Shown: one piece after another, positions 1 to 17,480 of the stretch | How the letters are laid out: every line of letters begins with the position of its first letter | Position numbering within the stretch: position 1 is the stretch's first letter | Origin: Solea solea | Lineage: Eukaryota > Chordata > Actinopteri > Pleuronectiformes > Soleidae | Length of the DNA stretch: 64,000 bases | Assembly (NCBI RefSeq): GCF_958295425.1 | Contig: NC_081138.1 | Span: forward strand, 1,632,501-1,696,500 | Direction: 5' to 3' | The notes under the pieces: generated by a model | Seen by the model: the letters and a program-made list of their open reading frames with translations, nothing else | Told to the model about the DNA's origin: nothing | Databases searched by the model: none | Program-made: the position numbers and the translations under genes

Positions 1-405
1 CGTTACTCACATCACTGGTAAGAATCAGACGGCGTTCACTCCTCTCTTTTCCAGGCACGTTGTGGTGTTACACGCTCACAGAGACCATGTTTCTCTTCCT
101 TTGTATTCAAAGTGTGAAACTCACATTCACTCAGGCTCTTATGGAAACATGGTGGCCTCCATGAAGCAAGGCCCCTGCCTGAAGAATCAAAAAAATGCTT
201 CTGCACCAAATTGTCTTGGTAGTGTATTCAATGCCTGCCAGTATATGTTACACACTAGACCTTCAGTCCATCGTTTGCTGTGCATATGACTTTGAAGCGT
301 TGAGCACTGAAGCCACTAACTCCAAACACCAATAAAGAAAACTCAATATAGACTTTATAATAGGACAAAAACACTTGAGTGAATCTTATTCTGGTGTTAC
401 TTCAG
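1..405 (+). other. tead1: tead1 intron, left part
   Basis: This is intron sequence before the first tead1 exon of the window. It ends in a TTACTTCAG acceptor. I see no exon in it. The TEA DNA-binding domain exons must lie upstream of the window. Confidence 0.7.
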
Positions 406-5346
<4,941 letters not shown>

Positions 5347-5799
5347 GAAGCCCCCGCGTGTGTCGCCTCTTATCAATCCCCCTTCTTTCCATAGACTCTC
5401 CAACCTCCAAACAAGTGGCAGTGCCTCCAACCTGAAAGTCACACCCACGCGGCTTTTTGGTCCACGTTATCGAGGCCAATGAACGATGTTTTAGTGTAAA
5501 TGTTTATTTGACTGCGGCTGTGAATTGCGGTACAGTTGTTTAATGTCTAATTACGGGAATTCACGTCTCAAAAATGTGTTCTGTTGGTCTCTGTTGGGTA
5601 TAAATGTTCTTAAATAATGGACTAGGTTAATTTGGTATATCTGTGTCGTCGTCTTCTTCTTCTTCTTCTTCTTCTTCTTCATTATTTTGACCACGAAAAA
5701 CAAAAAAACAGGTAAATGGACGCTGGATGTTTTTCTACCAGCAGCCTGATGTGGTCTGTGTAACGTGTGTGTTGTGAGTCTGTTGTTTCTCATTTGTGA

Positions 5800-5801
<2 letters not shown>

Positions 5802-5850
<49 letters not shown>

Positions 5851-6011
5851 CACGTATATATATATATATATATATACGTATATGTATATATATGTACTGT
5901 AAATATAGAGACATGCACCCACAGCCACTAGATTTCCAAAGAGACTGATAAGTGAAAACACTACATGAGCAGCAGCTGAAAGCAAGTGGTTGTGAATTAG
6001 CAGAATTACTG

Positions 6012-6060
<49 letters not shown>
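5802..6060 (+). repeat. TA dinucleotide tracts in the tead1 3' UTR
   Basis: (TA)n with ACGT/GTAT interruptions at 5802-5896, and a second (TA)n at 6014-6060. Both are self-complementary. Confidence 0.9.
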
Positions 6061-6352
6061 AAAAAGCTTTCAGAACAATAATATTCCTCCCAGTTTAAAG
6101 CACTCCAGGAGTCACGGACACTAAGAGTCGTACGTTTGGCCTCAATCTGCTGCGTAAACGTTGGAAACCACCGTTTTATTTGCTCAAATGACTGAAACTG
6201 GACGCTGGTGTCGTGCAGAAGCACTTTGTTTCCTCGCCTTAGTTCCTCTGTGACTACAGAACTCTTTTAATGATTGTAACTCTATCAGAAAATCCACGTG
6301 CACATGTTTGGCCTCCACTGATCCCCAGCCTTAATACATCTTTATTCACCGC

Positions 6353-6379
6353 GTGTGTGTGTGTGTGTGTGTGTGTGAA
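6353..6379 (+). repeat. GT microsatellite
   Basis: A (GT)n run of about 12 units in the probable tead1 3' UTR. Confidence 0.9.
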
Positions 6380-8472
6380 CTTTAAAAGATGCCACTGAAA
6401 CTGTGATCCAACAGGTTAAAACATCATCACACAAACAGCCAAAGTATAAAGTCTACAGTGCCTTAGAATCTATTCTCTCATGACTCTTTTATCCTTCAGT
6501 TTAAAATCCGTTCTGTGGATGACACACACTCCTTCAGAAGTCGAACACTAGTGTTTTCAATGCGTCCAAAACAGTCTTGAGAATGTGTTATATTATTATT
6601 ATTATTATATTTTTCTCTAACTCTACAACATGCTCCTGAAAACCCCGCTCCTTTTTTCTCAGAGTTCACTTTAAACCGAGTCCGGCTGCCAAAAACACAG
6701 CGACACAGTCGACCGTTTGTCCCGCGGTGGAAGCGAGGAAGTGCCTTTGGTTTTCAAATTCACAGCTTCGAGAAGATTTAAAAGAAAATAATGATAATCA
6801 AAGACCAAAAAAGGAGACATGCTGATGTGAAACCAGTCACCACATTGCCTTTTCAAAGGATTGTAATGACGGCAAACGACAGCTGTGTAACTGTGCTGAC
6901 GATGCTCGGTGCACACTTGCAGGTTCAAGTGTTTTTTGGGGTTTTTCTTTGTTTTTAAACACAAACGTGACGTCACATGATCGCAGGAAACGTCAGCTGT
7001 GATCGACGAGGCGGGGACCAATCAGCAGACAGTCGGCGTTTGGTAGCATTTTGCATTACAGTAAAAATATAATTACATTTTTATTTACTGTGTTTGTTTA
7101 ATTCACATTCAGTTACAGATGTGGATTCACTTTGACCCGTTTTTTTTATTTATCTTTTATTCCTTAAGTTTGTTATAATTGACAGACACACAGTGACGAG
7201 CAGTGCACGGCTTTTATTTTCTCACTTTGACATCAACTTTATTTATTTTTTCCAATCCCAACTTCCTAAAAAAGAAAACCCTGTATTTTTTGGGTGAAGT
7301 GGCCCTCTAAGTAATATTGTGTTGTATCATTTAAACTCTAATGCAGCTTCATAATGACAGTAAAGTCCAGACTCTACTGTCAGTGTAAAACTTTAACATG
7401 AGAATGTTTGCAAATCAGAATTGATTGAAAGTTGAAATTCACTCGACCTTTTCATTAAGATACAATGACCTGAACACTAGCTTCCTGTTGACCTTAGTTT
7501 AGAATTCATTCATTATTTGGTAGCATTTTACATTGCAGTAAAATACCAACATGGTAATAATGAAGTAATATTGTGGTTATATCATTTTAATTAACCTCAA
7601 TATTTACTCTTTCAGTGTAAAACTGTTCCAATAATCTAAAGTTGTCCATCGTTGACCAGAATAAGACTTTATTTTTACTGTATTGTAAAGTGTTAACATC
7701 TGTTTTTCAGAGTCCGTTCACCGACTGTTTTAAATCTGAAATCTGTTTCCAAAAACCTGCTTGAAACAATTCTCGGATATTTCCTTTGCTTCGTTTCCAT
7801 CCGGTGTATTTGAATGAGACGACGTCTGCGGCGGACGCCGAGTCCAATCCTTCAGTATTTGTTTAGCGTGTTTTTTGCGGGACGTCTGTTGCGTGACGTG
7901 TTCTCCTCGTCGTTCTCTCGCGTGCTGCGGTCGTACTTGGTTTTCGTGATGACGTTGTCGGTCGGATGGTGAATGATGTTACTGCTGCACTGCTGGTCTA
8001 TATGCAGAGGCATGAATGTGTGTGTGGTGGATCCATTCCAAGAGAAAATGGACACTTAAATAAATAAATAAATTTAAAAAAAGGATTTGTGCTGCAAACA
8101 TGTGCAGCTTTAGCTCGTGTTCTTTGTAATTCTGTAGGTACTGGTACCTGTTTTCTTTGTTTTGTTTCATGACCATTTACAGATGGTGGCTTTAAAGTGA
8201 TTCTTCACATCGCTCACGTTATAGTTGTCATACACATGTTTTTGGGTTTTGTTTGTTTGTTTTTTTTAATGTATGTAAAAAGGTGCTTTGTACAAAGTGA
8301 TATCTCGGCTGTTCTCGGTACAGATGTGTGAAATCTTTTCATATCTGCTGTGTTTCTGTTGTTCTGCATATTATGGTCGTGTCTTTGCTCCGTGAACATT
8401 ATGATGCCTTCTTGATAATATAGTTATTTTGTAGCTTTCTAGATTCTTTCTATGTATGCAATATTGGACTTA

Positions 8473-8478
8473 AATAAA
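8473..8478 (+). promoter_or_regulatory. tead1: tead1 polyadenylation signal
   Basis: AATAAA is followed within 30 bases by a T-rich element (TTGTACTTTTTTCTTTG), a normal cleavage context. Confidence 0.6.
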
Positions 8479-9689
8479 TCTGGAACTTATTGTACTTTTT
8501 TCTTTGTTTTCACGTCATGTTAGTGTTGTGTCGAAGCGACGAGTGCAGGAACCTCAGGTCAACACTAGATGGAGCCACATCACATGATTTTGAACTAATC
8601 AAAGTCCAGTTTGTGTGAAAAGCACTGATGATGTAAAACACCTGGATCATAAAGTGTGTTTATTACAGACATGGACACATGATCTAACGTCGATGTTCCT
8701 ATTGGTTTGTTTCCAGCGCTAAAATATAATAACACAAATCATTACTAAGAAACTATAAAACAAACTTTATGGGACTTTGAAATCCCATGAAGAAGAAGAA
8801 CATGTCACACATGGTTTAAAATAAGTCTGTGTTTGTTTTTGATTTAGAGTCTGACAGCACTCCAGTGTTCTGTAGTACATCACGCCACCATGTGGACATT
8901 TGTTAAATTACACCTTTACACATTTTAAGGGTTTAACAAACAACAAAACAACCTGAATCCAGTAAATCTAAGACATTTGTTTTCATGTGTAAACGTTAAC
9001 TGTGAGTCTGATTCAGTCACAGTGATCATCATGATAGTGCAGAGATATCAGATTTGATTTTATTCAACTGTAATCTGAAGGATTATGCACTGCTGCTGCT
9101 TTCAAGATCCAAACTGGTGCAACACCTGAAAACAGCATCTTTAGACTGGATTTCTGCAGCACTGAATCACAACATACACGATCTCAGGTCTCTGCACATA
9201 GACGACATCATCGAGAGCAGAGAAGCCAACAATACACTCTGGACCTTTGACACTTTATCTGTAACATTATCTAAAACTGTTCACCCTGAAAAAGCCTCAT
9301 GTATCCCCAGTATTATGCTTTAAATCACTTAAAGTGCCATTTACTTACTTTATATCCAGAGGAGCGGCTCAGCTGCTGTATTTTATTTATATAACCATTA
9401 TAACCCATTATTTATTTATTTATATATTTCAACGTAACTTATTCAGTGAAGTTCACATGAAACTAAGACCTTGTAGACATTTCACTGAACATAAAGAACA
9501 AAAAAACAACCTCAGTTTATTGATACAAATACAGACACAAGCTGCTCACACAATAATAAAGACACACAAACATCGTCGATCCTCACTGTGTTTGGACACA
9601 ATCACAGAGTTTGTGAAGATAATCAACATAAGAAGTAGTTCATTGTCAACACCATTTATGACAAAAAAAATATTGATTATTGATTATAT

Positions 9690-10000
9690 ACAGGATGATT
9701 TTAAATGTGTGTGTGTGTGTGTGTACCTGGTATTCCTTATGTTGTGGGGACATAAATCTGTCACATTGTGGGGACTCGTCGTCCTTACGTGGACAAAAAT
9801 CAAGTCTTCATAAAGTAAATGACGACAAGTTAAGGTGAAGGCTGAGGTTAGGGTTAAGGTCAGGGGTCAGGGTTAGGATTAGGCCAGTAGTAGTTATGGT
9901 TAAGGTTACAGTAAGTCTGCAGGAAATGAATGTAAGTCAATGCAATGTCCTCTGAAGTCAGTGTGTGTGTGTGTGTGGGTGTGGGTGTGTGTGTGTTGTC
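9690..10000 (+). repeat. interspersed element with TG ends and TTAGGG-like core
   Basis: A TG run at about 9705-9724 is followed by TACCTGGTATTCCTTATG and GTGGGGAC phrases. A degenerate GGTTAGGGTTAAGG core follows at about 9845-9900, then a second TG run at about 9960-9996. A related copy with GACCAAAACC and TTTAGGTTAGGG lies at about 45940-46075. This looks like a dispersed teleost repeat; I cannot classify it. Confidence 0.5.
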
Positions 10001-10019
10001 ACAATGAACAGTTCTGAAC

Positions 10020-10220
10020 TTTAACCTGTTTTGAAGCAAGTTTTATGTAATGTACTTTATTTCTATAGCGACCAAAGTGCTTTACAAAATAAAAGCATTA
10101 CAGACAGAGGGTAAAAACAAAAGCATGACAATAGCAAACAAAAACACACAAGAATAAAAACTACTGAACAAATATGTTTTAAGTTTGGATTTAAAATGTT
10201 TTTCTGGGTTTATTTCACTT
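10020..10220. repeat. interspersed repeat fragment
   Basis: It carries the phrases CTTTATTTCTATAGCGACC and AAAGTGCTTTACAAAATAAA, typical of a widespread fish retroelement tail. There is no ORF. Family assignment is from recognition only. Confidence 0.4.
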
Positions 10221-10467
10221 TTAAAAACTGTTGAATTTAATATTTAATTGTCATTTACTTAACTTTTTATTACTAGTAGTTATTGTGTGCATTAACACCT
10301 ATTGACCATGGCTTCTGTGGCACACGTGATCTCTCTCTGTCACACACACACCGCTCTGTCAAGTGTCAGTCATGTGACCACAGCAGAGGGAGTTCTTATG
10401 AGGGACAAGTTTTTTTTTCTTTGACTTGTCCTCAAGAAAGTGAAGGAGGAGACGCGTGGAGCTGAGG

Positions 10468-10599
10468 ATGAGTTTGGACACCGCTGCTGCTGCTCCTGCT
10501 GCTGCTGCTCCTGCTGCTGCTGCTCCTGCTGCTGCTGCTCCTGCTGCTGCTGCTCCTGCTGCTGCTGCTCCTGCTGCTGCTGCTCCTGCTGCTCCTTAA
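10468..10599 (+). CDS. upstream ORF in the rassf10 leader encoding Met-Ser-Leu-Asp-Thr then (Ala4-Pro) repeats
   Basis: An ATG at 10468 opens 43 codons. After MSLDT come seven copies of AAAAP, then AAP and a TAA at 10597-10599. The coding sequence is a 15-bp tandem repeat of four GCT and one CCT. The frame is the same as rassf10, whose ATG is only 42 bases downstream, so one TAA separates the two. If transcription starts upstream, this is a uORF or a broken N-terminal extension. I do not see the transcription start, so translation is unproven. Other frames of the repeat give poly-Cys or poly-Leu and have no comparable ATG. Confidence 0.4.
   Translation: MSLDTAAAAPAAAAPAAAAPAAAAPAAAAPAAAAPAAAAPAAP
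10483..10596 (+). repeat. 15-bp CTG-rich minisatellite
   Basis: Seven tandem copies of a unit with four GCT and one CCT triplets plus a partial copy, 46 bases upstream of the rassf10 start. Copies look essentially identical, so the array is probably length-variable. Confidence 0.95.
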
Positions 10600-10641
10600 A
10601 CTTTCTTTATTTAAGTTCATTTAAGGGTTCAATTCAGATTA

Positions 10642-11997
10642 ATGATGGAGTCGCAGGACAGTGATATATCAGTGTGGGTCTGCCGGGAGGAGAAGCTCGT
10701 GCTCGGCTTGTCAAAGCGCACGAGCTGCGCTGATGTGGTCAAAGTTCTCGTGGAAGACCAGAACTCTCAGCGCGGACTCTGCGCGGCGCATTCTTACTGC
10801 ATCGTGGAGAAGTGGAGAGGTTTCGAGCGGATTCTGCCGCACAAGACGAAGATTCTGCGGCTGTGGGTCGCGTGGGGAGAAGAGCAGAAGAACGTGAAGT
10901 TCGTGTTGGTGAAGAGCGAAGCGTCTCTGGAGAATCGCGGCGCGCGGAGCGCAGAGGCGCGCGTGGTGCTGAGCAAGCAGAGTCCGTGCGTCACCAATAA
11001 AGAATCCACGCGGTCCCCGGCGGCGGGAATTTCACCTGAAAAACAGCGTCGCATTGTGAGGAAAGCGTTCAGAAAGTTGGAGAAGATGAATAAAAAGAGA
11101 GCGCGCGTGGCGCACAGACACGCGCCCTGTGCGGAGAAGATGGAGACTCTGGTTCACCTGGTGGTTTCTCAGGATCACACGATCCGTCAGCAGGTGCAGA
11201 GGATTTCAGAGCTGGACGCGGAGATCGAGAGGTGCGAGACTCAAGTGCATTCGGACCGAATCAAGAGACACGGGATTAACTACGTCCAGGACACGTACTT
11301 GGTCGGTGCTGCTGCTGCTGCCGCAGCCTCCAACCGCGAGGAGGACGCGCGCTGTCCCACCGAGACACTGGCCAAGCTGGAGGAGTACGCGCAGTGGAGT
11401 GAGGAGGTGGTGAGACTGCACGAGGAGCTGTGGGAGCAGGAGGCGCTGACGGACATCATCACGGTGCAGATCCAGGAGGAGCTGAACCAGCGCTGGATGC
11501 AGAGGAGGAGAGAGGAGCTGCGGAGGAGAGGCAGGGGACCCGGCGAGGGCGCAGCGGGCGCAGCGGGCGCAGGAGGCGCAGCAGGCGCAGCGGCAGAGAA
11601 CGAGCTGCTTCTGGAAGAAGAGAGGATCAACACGCAGCTTCATGCCAGTTTATACATCGGTCTGCGGCTCAACACGGACTTAGAGTCGATGAGGAACGAT
11701 TTGGATGTGACGCGGGAGCTTTGCGCGGTGAGGGACAAAGAGATGAGGGATTTACTGCAGCAAGTGGACACTTTGGACATGGATGAGGGCTCAGTGTGCA
11801 GCGAGGGGACAAGCAGACAGGAGACAGATGAGGAGACAGAGCTGCTGAGCGCGTTGGAGAGGGACAGTGAGTGGGTGGAGCAGGCGAGAGGAATGTCCAA
11901 GGTCCACAGTGGGAACGACGACGACTCAGACACTGGTTTGAGTTCTCTGCACAGTCAGGACTCAGACTCTCTCACTGTGTGGGAGTCTCTGGTGTGA
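10642..11997 (+). CDS. rassf10: Ras association domain family member 10
   Basis: A 451-residue uninterrupted ORF; vertebrate RASSF10 is likewise essentially intronless in its coding part. Residues about 8-94 form the Ras-association ubiquitin-like domain (SVWVCREEKLV, CIVEKWRGFERILP, ILRLWVAWGEEQ, VKFVLVKSEASL). The conserved block EKQRRIVRKAFRKLEKMNK is at about 133-151 and METLVHLVVSQDHTIRQQVQ at about 167-186. Heptad-rich, probably coiled-coil stretches lie at about 166-205, 243-298 and 325-378. An Ala run lies at 223-229 and a Gly/Ala-rich segment at about 300-318. The C-terminus is acidic and Ser-rich. There are two adjacent start codons. The second (10645) has A at -3 and G at +4 and may be preferred. 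N-terminal RASSFs lack the SARAH domain, and none is seen here. The family has tumour-suppressor and cytoskeletal or centrosomal roles. The neighbour tead1 matches human synteny. Confidence 0.95.
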   Translation: MMESQDSDISVWVCREEKLVLGLSKRTSCADVVKVLVEDQNSQRGLCAAHSYCIVEKWRGFERILPHKTKILRLWVAWGEEQKNVKFVLVKSEASLENRGARSAEARVVLSKQSPCVTNKESTRSPAAGISPEKQRRIVRKAFRKLEKMNKKRARVAHRHAPCAEKMETLVHLVVSQDHTIRQQVQRISELDAEIERCETQVHSDRIKRHGINYVQDTYLVGAAAAAAASNREEDARCPTETLAKLEEYAQWSEEVVRLHEELWEQEALTDIITVQIQEELNQRWMQRRREELRRRGRGPGEGAAGAAGAGGAAGAAAENELLLEEERINTQLHASLYIGLRLNTDLESMRNDLDVTRELCAVRDKEMRDLLQQVDTLDMDEGSVCSEGTSRQETDEETELLSALERDSEWVEQARGMSKVHSGNDDDSDTGLSSLHSQDSDSLTVWESLV

Positions 11998-12960
11998 AGA
12001 CCAAACATCGGCATCATGTGTGAGGTCCAATGTGTGACACAGAACTAGCGACATCTACTGGTGAGAATGCAGATGGTAACACACTTAAGTGGCCTTCACG
12101 TCCTTCTTTGTGTGGGGAATTATTTTTCTATAACACGAAACTCAGGTGCTGTAGAAACTCGACACAAAGCAGGGCCCTCACCTTACATGGAAAATATTTT
12201 TTATTTTTTATTCTAAAGACATTATACACACACTCATATGAGCAGATTTCTTGTTAGTATATTGCATTTCTGCCCTTTAATAACCGTCATGTGTTGTGTG
12301 TTTGCACAGTGCATTAACACTATATCAACATTATCATCCCTTATGTGGCGTTCACTAACATTTAGTGCGCGTGCACGGCAATAAAGTGAAGCTGGAGCTT
12401 TTTATGACCTGTGCCGAGGTCATCTGTCCGTCAGCAGGATTACACAGAATAAATCTTTTTTTTCTCATTTCTCAGGATTTTAAAACTCATTGATGGTGTT
12501 GAGATTGTTTTGTATTGGTTTTTTTTTCAGATTATTTTCCTTTACTTACACTACGTTTATTTCATTTTTCTAAAGCCATAGTCAGGTGTGTCGGGTTCAT
12601 AGACAAAGTTGATATAATCTCCGTTTGCAAGCCTGGATTTTTTCCCAGATTTACCAGCTGTCAGTCAAACTAAACTTGCTGAGCTTTATCCTCTAAATTC
12701 CTGTGAATGGGCAAAGTCGTTTGGAAAGCTGGTGTCACGTGTGACTGAAGAACACTTGAGATTATGTTAAATGTTGTTATTCATTCAAACTGAGTTCTTT
12801 TTGCATCAGTGATAGCCCCGCCCCCCCTGGTGGACACTCATTCAATTGTTACTTCCTGGTGAGACTCCGCCTGCAAACTGTAAAACAATCCCGACTATTA
12901 GATTATGTGCACTGAGTGCAGCGGAGATTTTCTTGTCAGACTTTTTCACATTAATAAAAA
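11998..12960 (+). other. rassf10: rassf10 3' UTR with three candidate poly(A) signals
   Basis: AATAAA occurs at 12380-12385, 12449-12454 and 12953-12958. The last is followed by a T-rich stretch and is a plausible distal end. I see no further coding sequence. Confidence 0.5.
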
Positions 12961-12974
12961 CAACTTTTTGTACC

Positions 12975-14720
12975 TTGAGTTCATGTTTTCTTAATTTTCC
13001 TTGTAAATAACACGTGTTATGAGTGATGCAGACAAAACATTAGGTCATCACAGGATTCAAGTGATAAGACAAATAAATAAAACCTCTCAGTTGTGAATCA
13101 TGAAGTCAAAACAGTAGGCGTCATCACATTTTCATCACAGATTAGATGAGAATCACAGACACGCCCGTTTATACCCTGAATGAAAAGAAAACAAAGATTA
13201 AAAGTATTAGTGATCATGTAAAGACAGATCTAAACTCTCCCTGAAAAGATAAACACATTAAAAAAATATTCCTACTTTGGTGCTTGACAGTGAGCAGAAG
13301 GGGATGATCATGAATATTCAATTATTTGTGTATTATCTCCATCAAAAGACACTGAAATGACTTGATAACATGTGCGACACACTCATGCTTTTCAGATGAG
13401 AGAAAACATTGTGTTTTATATCAATAATATGTGAATATATTAAACATATACAATAACTATACACAGATACACAGATGCATCAGTTACAGTTACCATATAA
13501 CCACTGATAAATCAATGGAAGAAGAAGACGAAGGCCAACATCTACGTTTGACTCTTTAACACAAATCCTCTGAGCAGTGAATCGCTTCAAATAAATGACT
13601 TAGAGATAAGTGAGAATCCGGGTGTTTCCACCTCATAAATCCTCTGGCTGCAGTCAGACCAGCAAAAACAAGAACTCGTGAATCTGCAGATGAGATAAAT
13701 CATTCTGGAGAAGATCCGGCACAGATAATAAAAACATACCTAACAGTTGAAAGATACAGGAGGCGGAGACTCCCATAAAATATGAAGGAATGTACGCTGA
13801 GCCCACAGGGAACACCGGGAACACCAGGAACACCGGGAACACTAGTGACACTGGGAACCTCCAGGAACAGCAGGAACACTGGGAACACATCAGCATCCTG
13901 AGAGAGAAAATTGGATTCAAGTAAATAATAAATAAAAGTCTGAAACAAGGACTGTGTGCGGACTCTCAGAGATAATATTGTGTAATGGATGTTTCCTTTG
14001 TGTCTGATTCCATGGAATTCCATAAACCCTGAGTCAGGTTATAACGTGTCATATATTTTTTGTGAAAAAATTACATTTAAGATGCAAAAAATTATCCAAT
14101 TATTAATCCATCATAATCTTTATGATATAATAATAATCTAAAATAATCTTAATCCCTGAAACATCACTTACACAAACACTGATTCTCTGTCAGTGGCAGA
14201 ACAACACTCCCCTTGAAGCTAAGAAATAAAAACCTTATTTTATTTAATGTTGTAAAAAGTGAAGGTGGGACACTAAAGAACAACAAAACAATGACACAAT
14301 ATTAAGTTTCCTCCCTTGATGAATCCACCCATGAGTGAATACGCAGTGATACGTAAGACAACAATAAAGTATACATTACTACCTGTCATCAGTGTTGTAT
14401 TGAATTATTTAAAGCAAAGCAAGAATAAAAGATGAAGAAAGTGTTTTCTCAGCATATACAGTGACTGAACTGTCATGTGTTTATATGCCTGTTCTCAGTA
14501 TATCACAAGGGATTCATATTATTATTATAATCATATTTTAATTGGATTTACCTGCTGTGGGAGTGTGAAGTGTGTTTAAAACTGCAGACAATGGGAGAAA
14601 ACAGCTCAAATGAACATGCTTTAATTCTGTCACATCATGTCCTAATTTGATGATAAAGTCATTTGTGTGACAGTCAGAGAGACACTTATAATGACTATAT
14701 ACATATATATATATATATCA
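12975..14720. other. intergenic, AT-rich
   Basis: No gene is recognised. Minus-strand frames at about 13654-14023 come from the 9-bp GGAACACCG tandem. Otherwise I see only AT-rich unique-looking sequence and a short AT tract at about 14700-14718, just before the satellite. Confidence 0.6.
13808..13888 (+). repeat. 9-bp tandem repeat
   Basis: About nine degenerate copies of GGAACACCG / GGAACACCA. In translation this makes a Val-Pro-Gly-type periodic frame on the minus strand, which I do not regard as a gene. Confidence 0.85.
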
Positions 14721-14721
14721 T

Positions 14722-14989
14722 GGTAAAAAGTCATAGTTGAGTATGTCGTCCAAAATGTGAGAAAAATGTCATTCGCTCTTTCGTTTGCGTCATTTCAATT
14801 TCAACGAGGATTTGAACTTCAGCAACGACTCTGCGATAATGGGAGGAAAGAGTGCTAACTGGCATTTTTGTTAACTGCTGTAAACAAGACATGAGTCGTC
14901 TACTGAGCAAAGAAAATATGTTAAAAAAAGAATAGAATGAAAAAAAGAAAAAAAGTTTAGAATGTCGTCCAACAAGTGATAGTTTACTG
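14722..14989 (+). repeat. left boundary module of the satellite
   Basis: The core at 14782-14924 begins CGTTTGCGTCATTTCAATTT and continues through ACGAGGATTT, CAACGACTCTGCGA, AATGGGAGGAAAGAG and GAGTCGTCT. The same sequence recurs in the same orientation at 24351-24526, beyond the right end of the array. A degenerate satellite monomer in minus orientation precedes the core (AGTATGTCGTCCAAAAT at about 14740). Another monomer-like scrap follows it (AATGTCGTCCAACAAGTGAT at about 14961). The module and the monomer therefore appear to belong to one ancestral element. Confidence 0.8.
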
Positions 14990-17480
14990 ATGACTGATTT
15001 AGGACGACATACTATACTATGACTTTTTTTACCAATTTTGGACGACGTACTATACTATGACTTTTTTTTACCAATTTTGGACGACATACTATACTATGAC
15101 TTTTTTGACTGATTTTGGACGACATACTATACTATGACTTTTTTTGACAGATTTTGGACGACATACTATACTATGATGTTTAGGACCGATTTTGGACTAC
15201 ATACTATACTATGACATTTCTGACCAATTTTGGACGACATACCATACTATGACTTTTTTGATAGATTTTGGACGACATACTATACTATGACGTTTAGGAC
15301 CGATTTTGGACTACATACTATACTATGACTTTTTTTGTCTGATTTTGGACGACATACTATACTATGACTTTTTTTGACTGATTTTGGACGACATACTATA
15401 CTATGACTATTTTGACAGATTTTTGACGACATACTATACTATGACTTTTTTGACCAATTTTGGACGACATACTATACTATGACGTTTTGGACCGATTTTG
15501 GACGACATACTATACTATGACTTTTTTGACCAATTTTGGACGACATACTATACTATGACTTTTTTGACAGATTTTTTGACGACATACTATACTATGACTT
15601 TTTTTTACCAATTTTAGACGACATACTATACTATGACTTTATTGACAGATTTTTTGACGACATACTATACTATGACTTTTTTGACAGATTTTGGACGACA
15701 TACTATACTATGACGTTTAGGACCGATTTTGGACTACATACTATACTATGACATTTCTGACCAATTTTGGACGACATACCATACTATGACTTTTTTGACC
15801 AATTTTGGACGACATACTATACAATGACTTTTTTGACCGATTTTGGACGACATACTATACTATGACTTTTTTTGTCTGATTTTGGACGACATACTATACT
15901 ATGACTTTTTTTGACTGATTTTGGACGACATACTATACTATGACTTTTTTGACTGATTTTGGACGACATACTATACTATGACTATTTTGACAGATTTTTG
16001 ACGACATACTATACTATGACTTTTTTGACCAATTTTGGACGACATACTATACTATGACGTTTTGGACCGATTTTGGACGACATACTATAATATGACTTTT
16101 TTGACCAATTTTGGACGACATACTATACTATGACTTTTTTTGTCTGATTTTGGACGACATACTATACTATGACTTTTTTTGACTGATTTTGGACGACATA
16201 CTATACTATGACTTTTTTGACTCATTTTGGACGACATACTATACTATGACTTTTTTTGTCTGATTTTGGACGACATACTATACTATGACTTTTTTTGACT
16301 GATTTTGGACGACATACTATACTATGACTTTTTTGACTGATTTTGGACGACATACTATACTATGACTATTTTGACAGATTTTTGACGACATACTATACTA
16401 TGACTTTTTTGACCAATTTTGGACGACATACTATACTATGACGTTTTGGACCGATTTTGGACGACATACTATAATATGACTTTTTTGACCAATTTTGGAC
16501 GACATACTATACTATGACTTTTTTTGTCTGATTTTGGACGACATACTATACTATGACTTTTTTTGACTGATTTTGGACGACATACTATACTATGACTTTT
16601 TTGACTGATTTTGGACGACATACTATACTATGACTATTTTGACAGATTTTTGACGACATACTATACTATGACTTTTTTGACCAATTTTGGACGACATACT
16701 ATACTATGACGTTTTGGACCGATTTTGGACGACATACTATACTATGACTTTTTTGACCAATTTTGGACGACATACTATACTATGACTTTTTTGACAGATT
16801 TTTTGACGACATACTATACTATGACTTTTTTTTACCAATTTTAGAGGACATACTATACTATGACTTTTTTGACAGATTTTTGACGACATACTATACTATG
16901 AGTTTTTTGCCTGATTTTGGACGACATACTATCCTATGACTATTTTGACTGATTTTGGACGACATACTATACTATGACTTTTTTGACAGATTTTGGACGA
17001 CATACTATACTATGACGTTTCTGTCCGATTTTGGATGACATACTATACTATGATGTTTTTGTCCGATTTTGGACGACATACTATACTATGATGATTTGTA
17101 CCGATTTTGGACGACATACTATACTATGACGTTTTTGTCAGATTTTGGACGACATACTATACTATGACTTTTTTTACCAAATTTGGACGACATACTATAC
17201 TATGACGTTTTGGACCGATTTTGCACGACATACTATACTATGACGATTTGGACCGATTTTGGACGACATACTATACTATGAGGTTTTGGACCGATTTTGC
17301 ACGACATACTATACTATGACAATTTGGACCGATTTTGGACGACATACTATACTATGACGTTTTTGTCTGATTTTGGACGACATACTATACCATGACTTTT
17401 TTGACCAATTTTGGACGACATACTATACTATGACGTTTTGGACCGATTTTGGACGACATACTATACTATGACTTTTTTGA

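Larger units (their letters stand above)
5347..8495 (+). other. tead1: probable tead1 3' UTR
   Basis: The region runs from the tead1 stop to an AATAAA at 8473-8478, which is followed by a T-rich stretch. I see no splice signals or other gene in between. A long 3' UTR is usual for vertebrate TEAD1. The span contains TA microsatellites at 5802-5896 and 6014-6060. Two related AT-rich phrases starting GGTAGCATTTT lie at about 7040 and 7519 and are probably interspersed repeats. An alternative AATAAATAAATAAA cluster near 8058 could give a shorter transcript. The extent is inferred. Confidence 0.6.
8496..10440. other. tead1-rassf10 intergenic region
   Basis: No gene is recognised. The longest open frames (about 9054-9323 and 9334-9813) show no domain, no supporting splice sites and no family resemblance. 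The region holds the interspersed repeats listed at 9690-10000 and 10020-10220. The rassf10 promoter is probably near its right end, but I see no convincing TATA box. Confidence 0.6.

Noticed and set aside
5551..6224. Minus-strand frames rich in Tyr-Ile around 5551-6224
   Set aside because: Translation of TA microsatellites within the tead1 3' UTR.
9054..9813. Plus-strand frames of 89 and 159 codons between tead1 and rassf10
   Set aside because: The first does not begin with a good ATG and neither shows a domain or splice support. The second runs through a TG microsatellite.
9840..9910. Interstitial telomere
   Set aside because: TTAGGG-like units are degenerate, few and embedded in a dispersed TG-bounded repeat, so there is no evidence of a fused chromosome end.
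10432..10620. Minus-strand Ser/Arg-rich frame opposite the rassf10 leader
   Set aside because: Shadow of the 15-bp CTG-rich repeat, with no independent support.
11206..11643. Long minus-strand frames inside rassf10
   Set aside because: Antisense shadows of the GC-rich rassf10 coding sequence.
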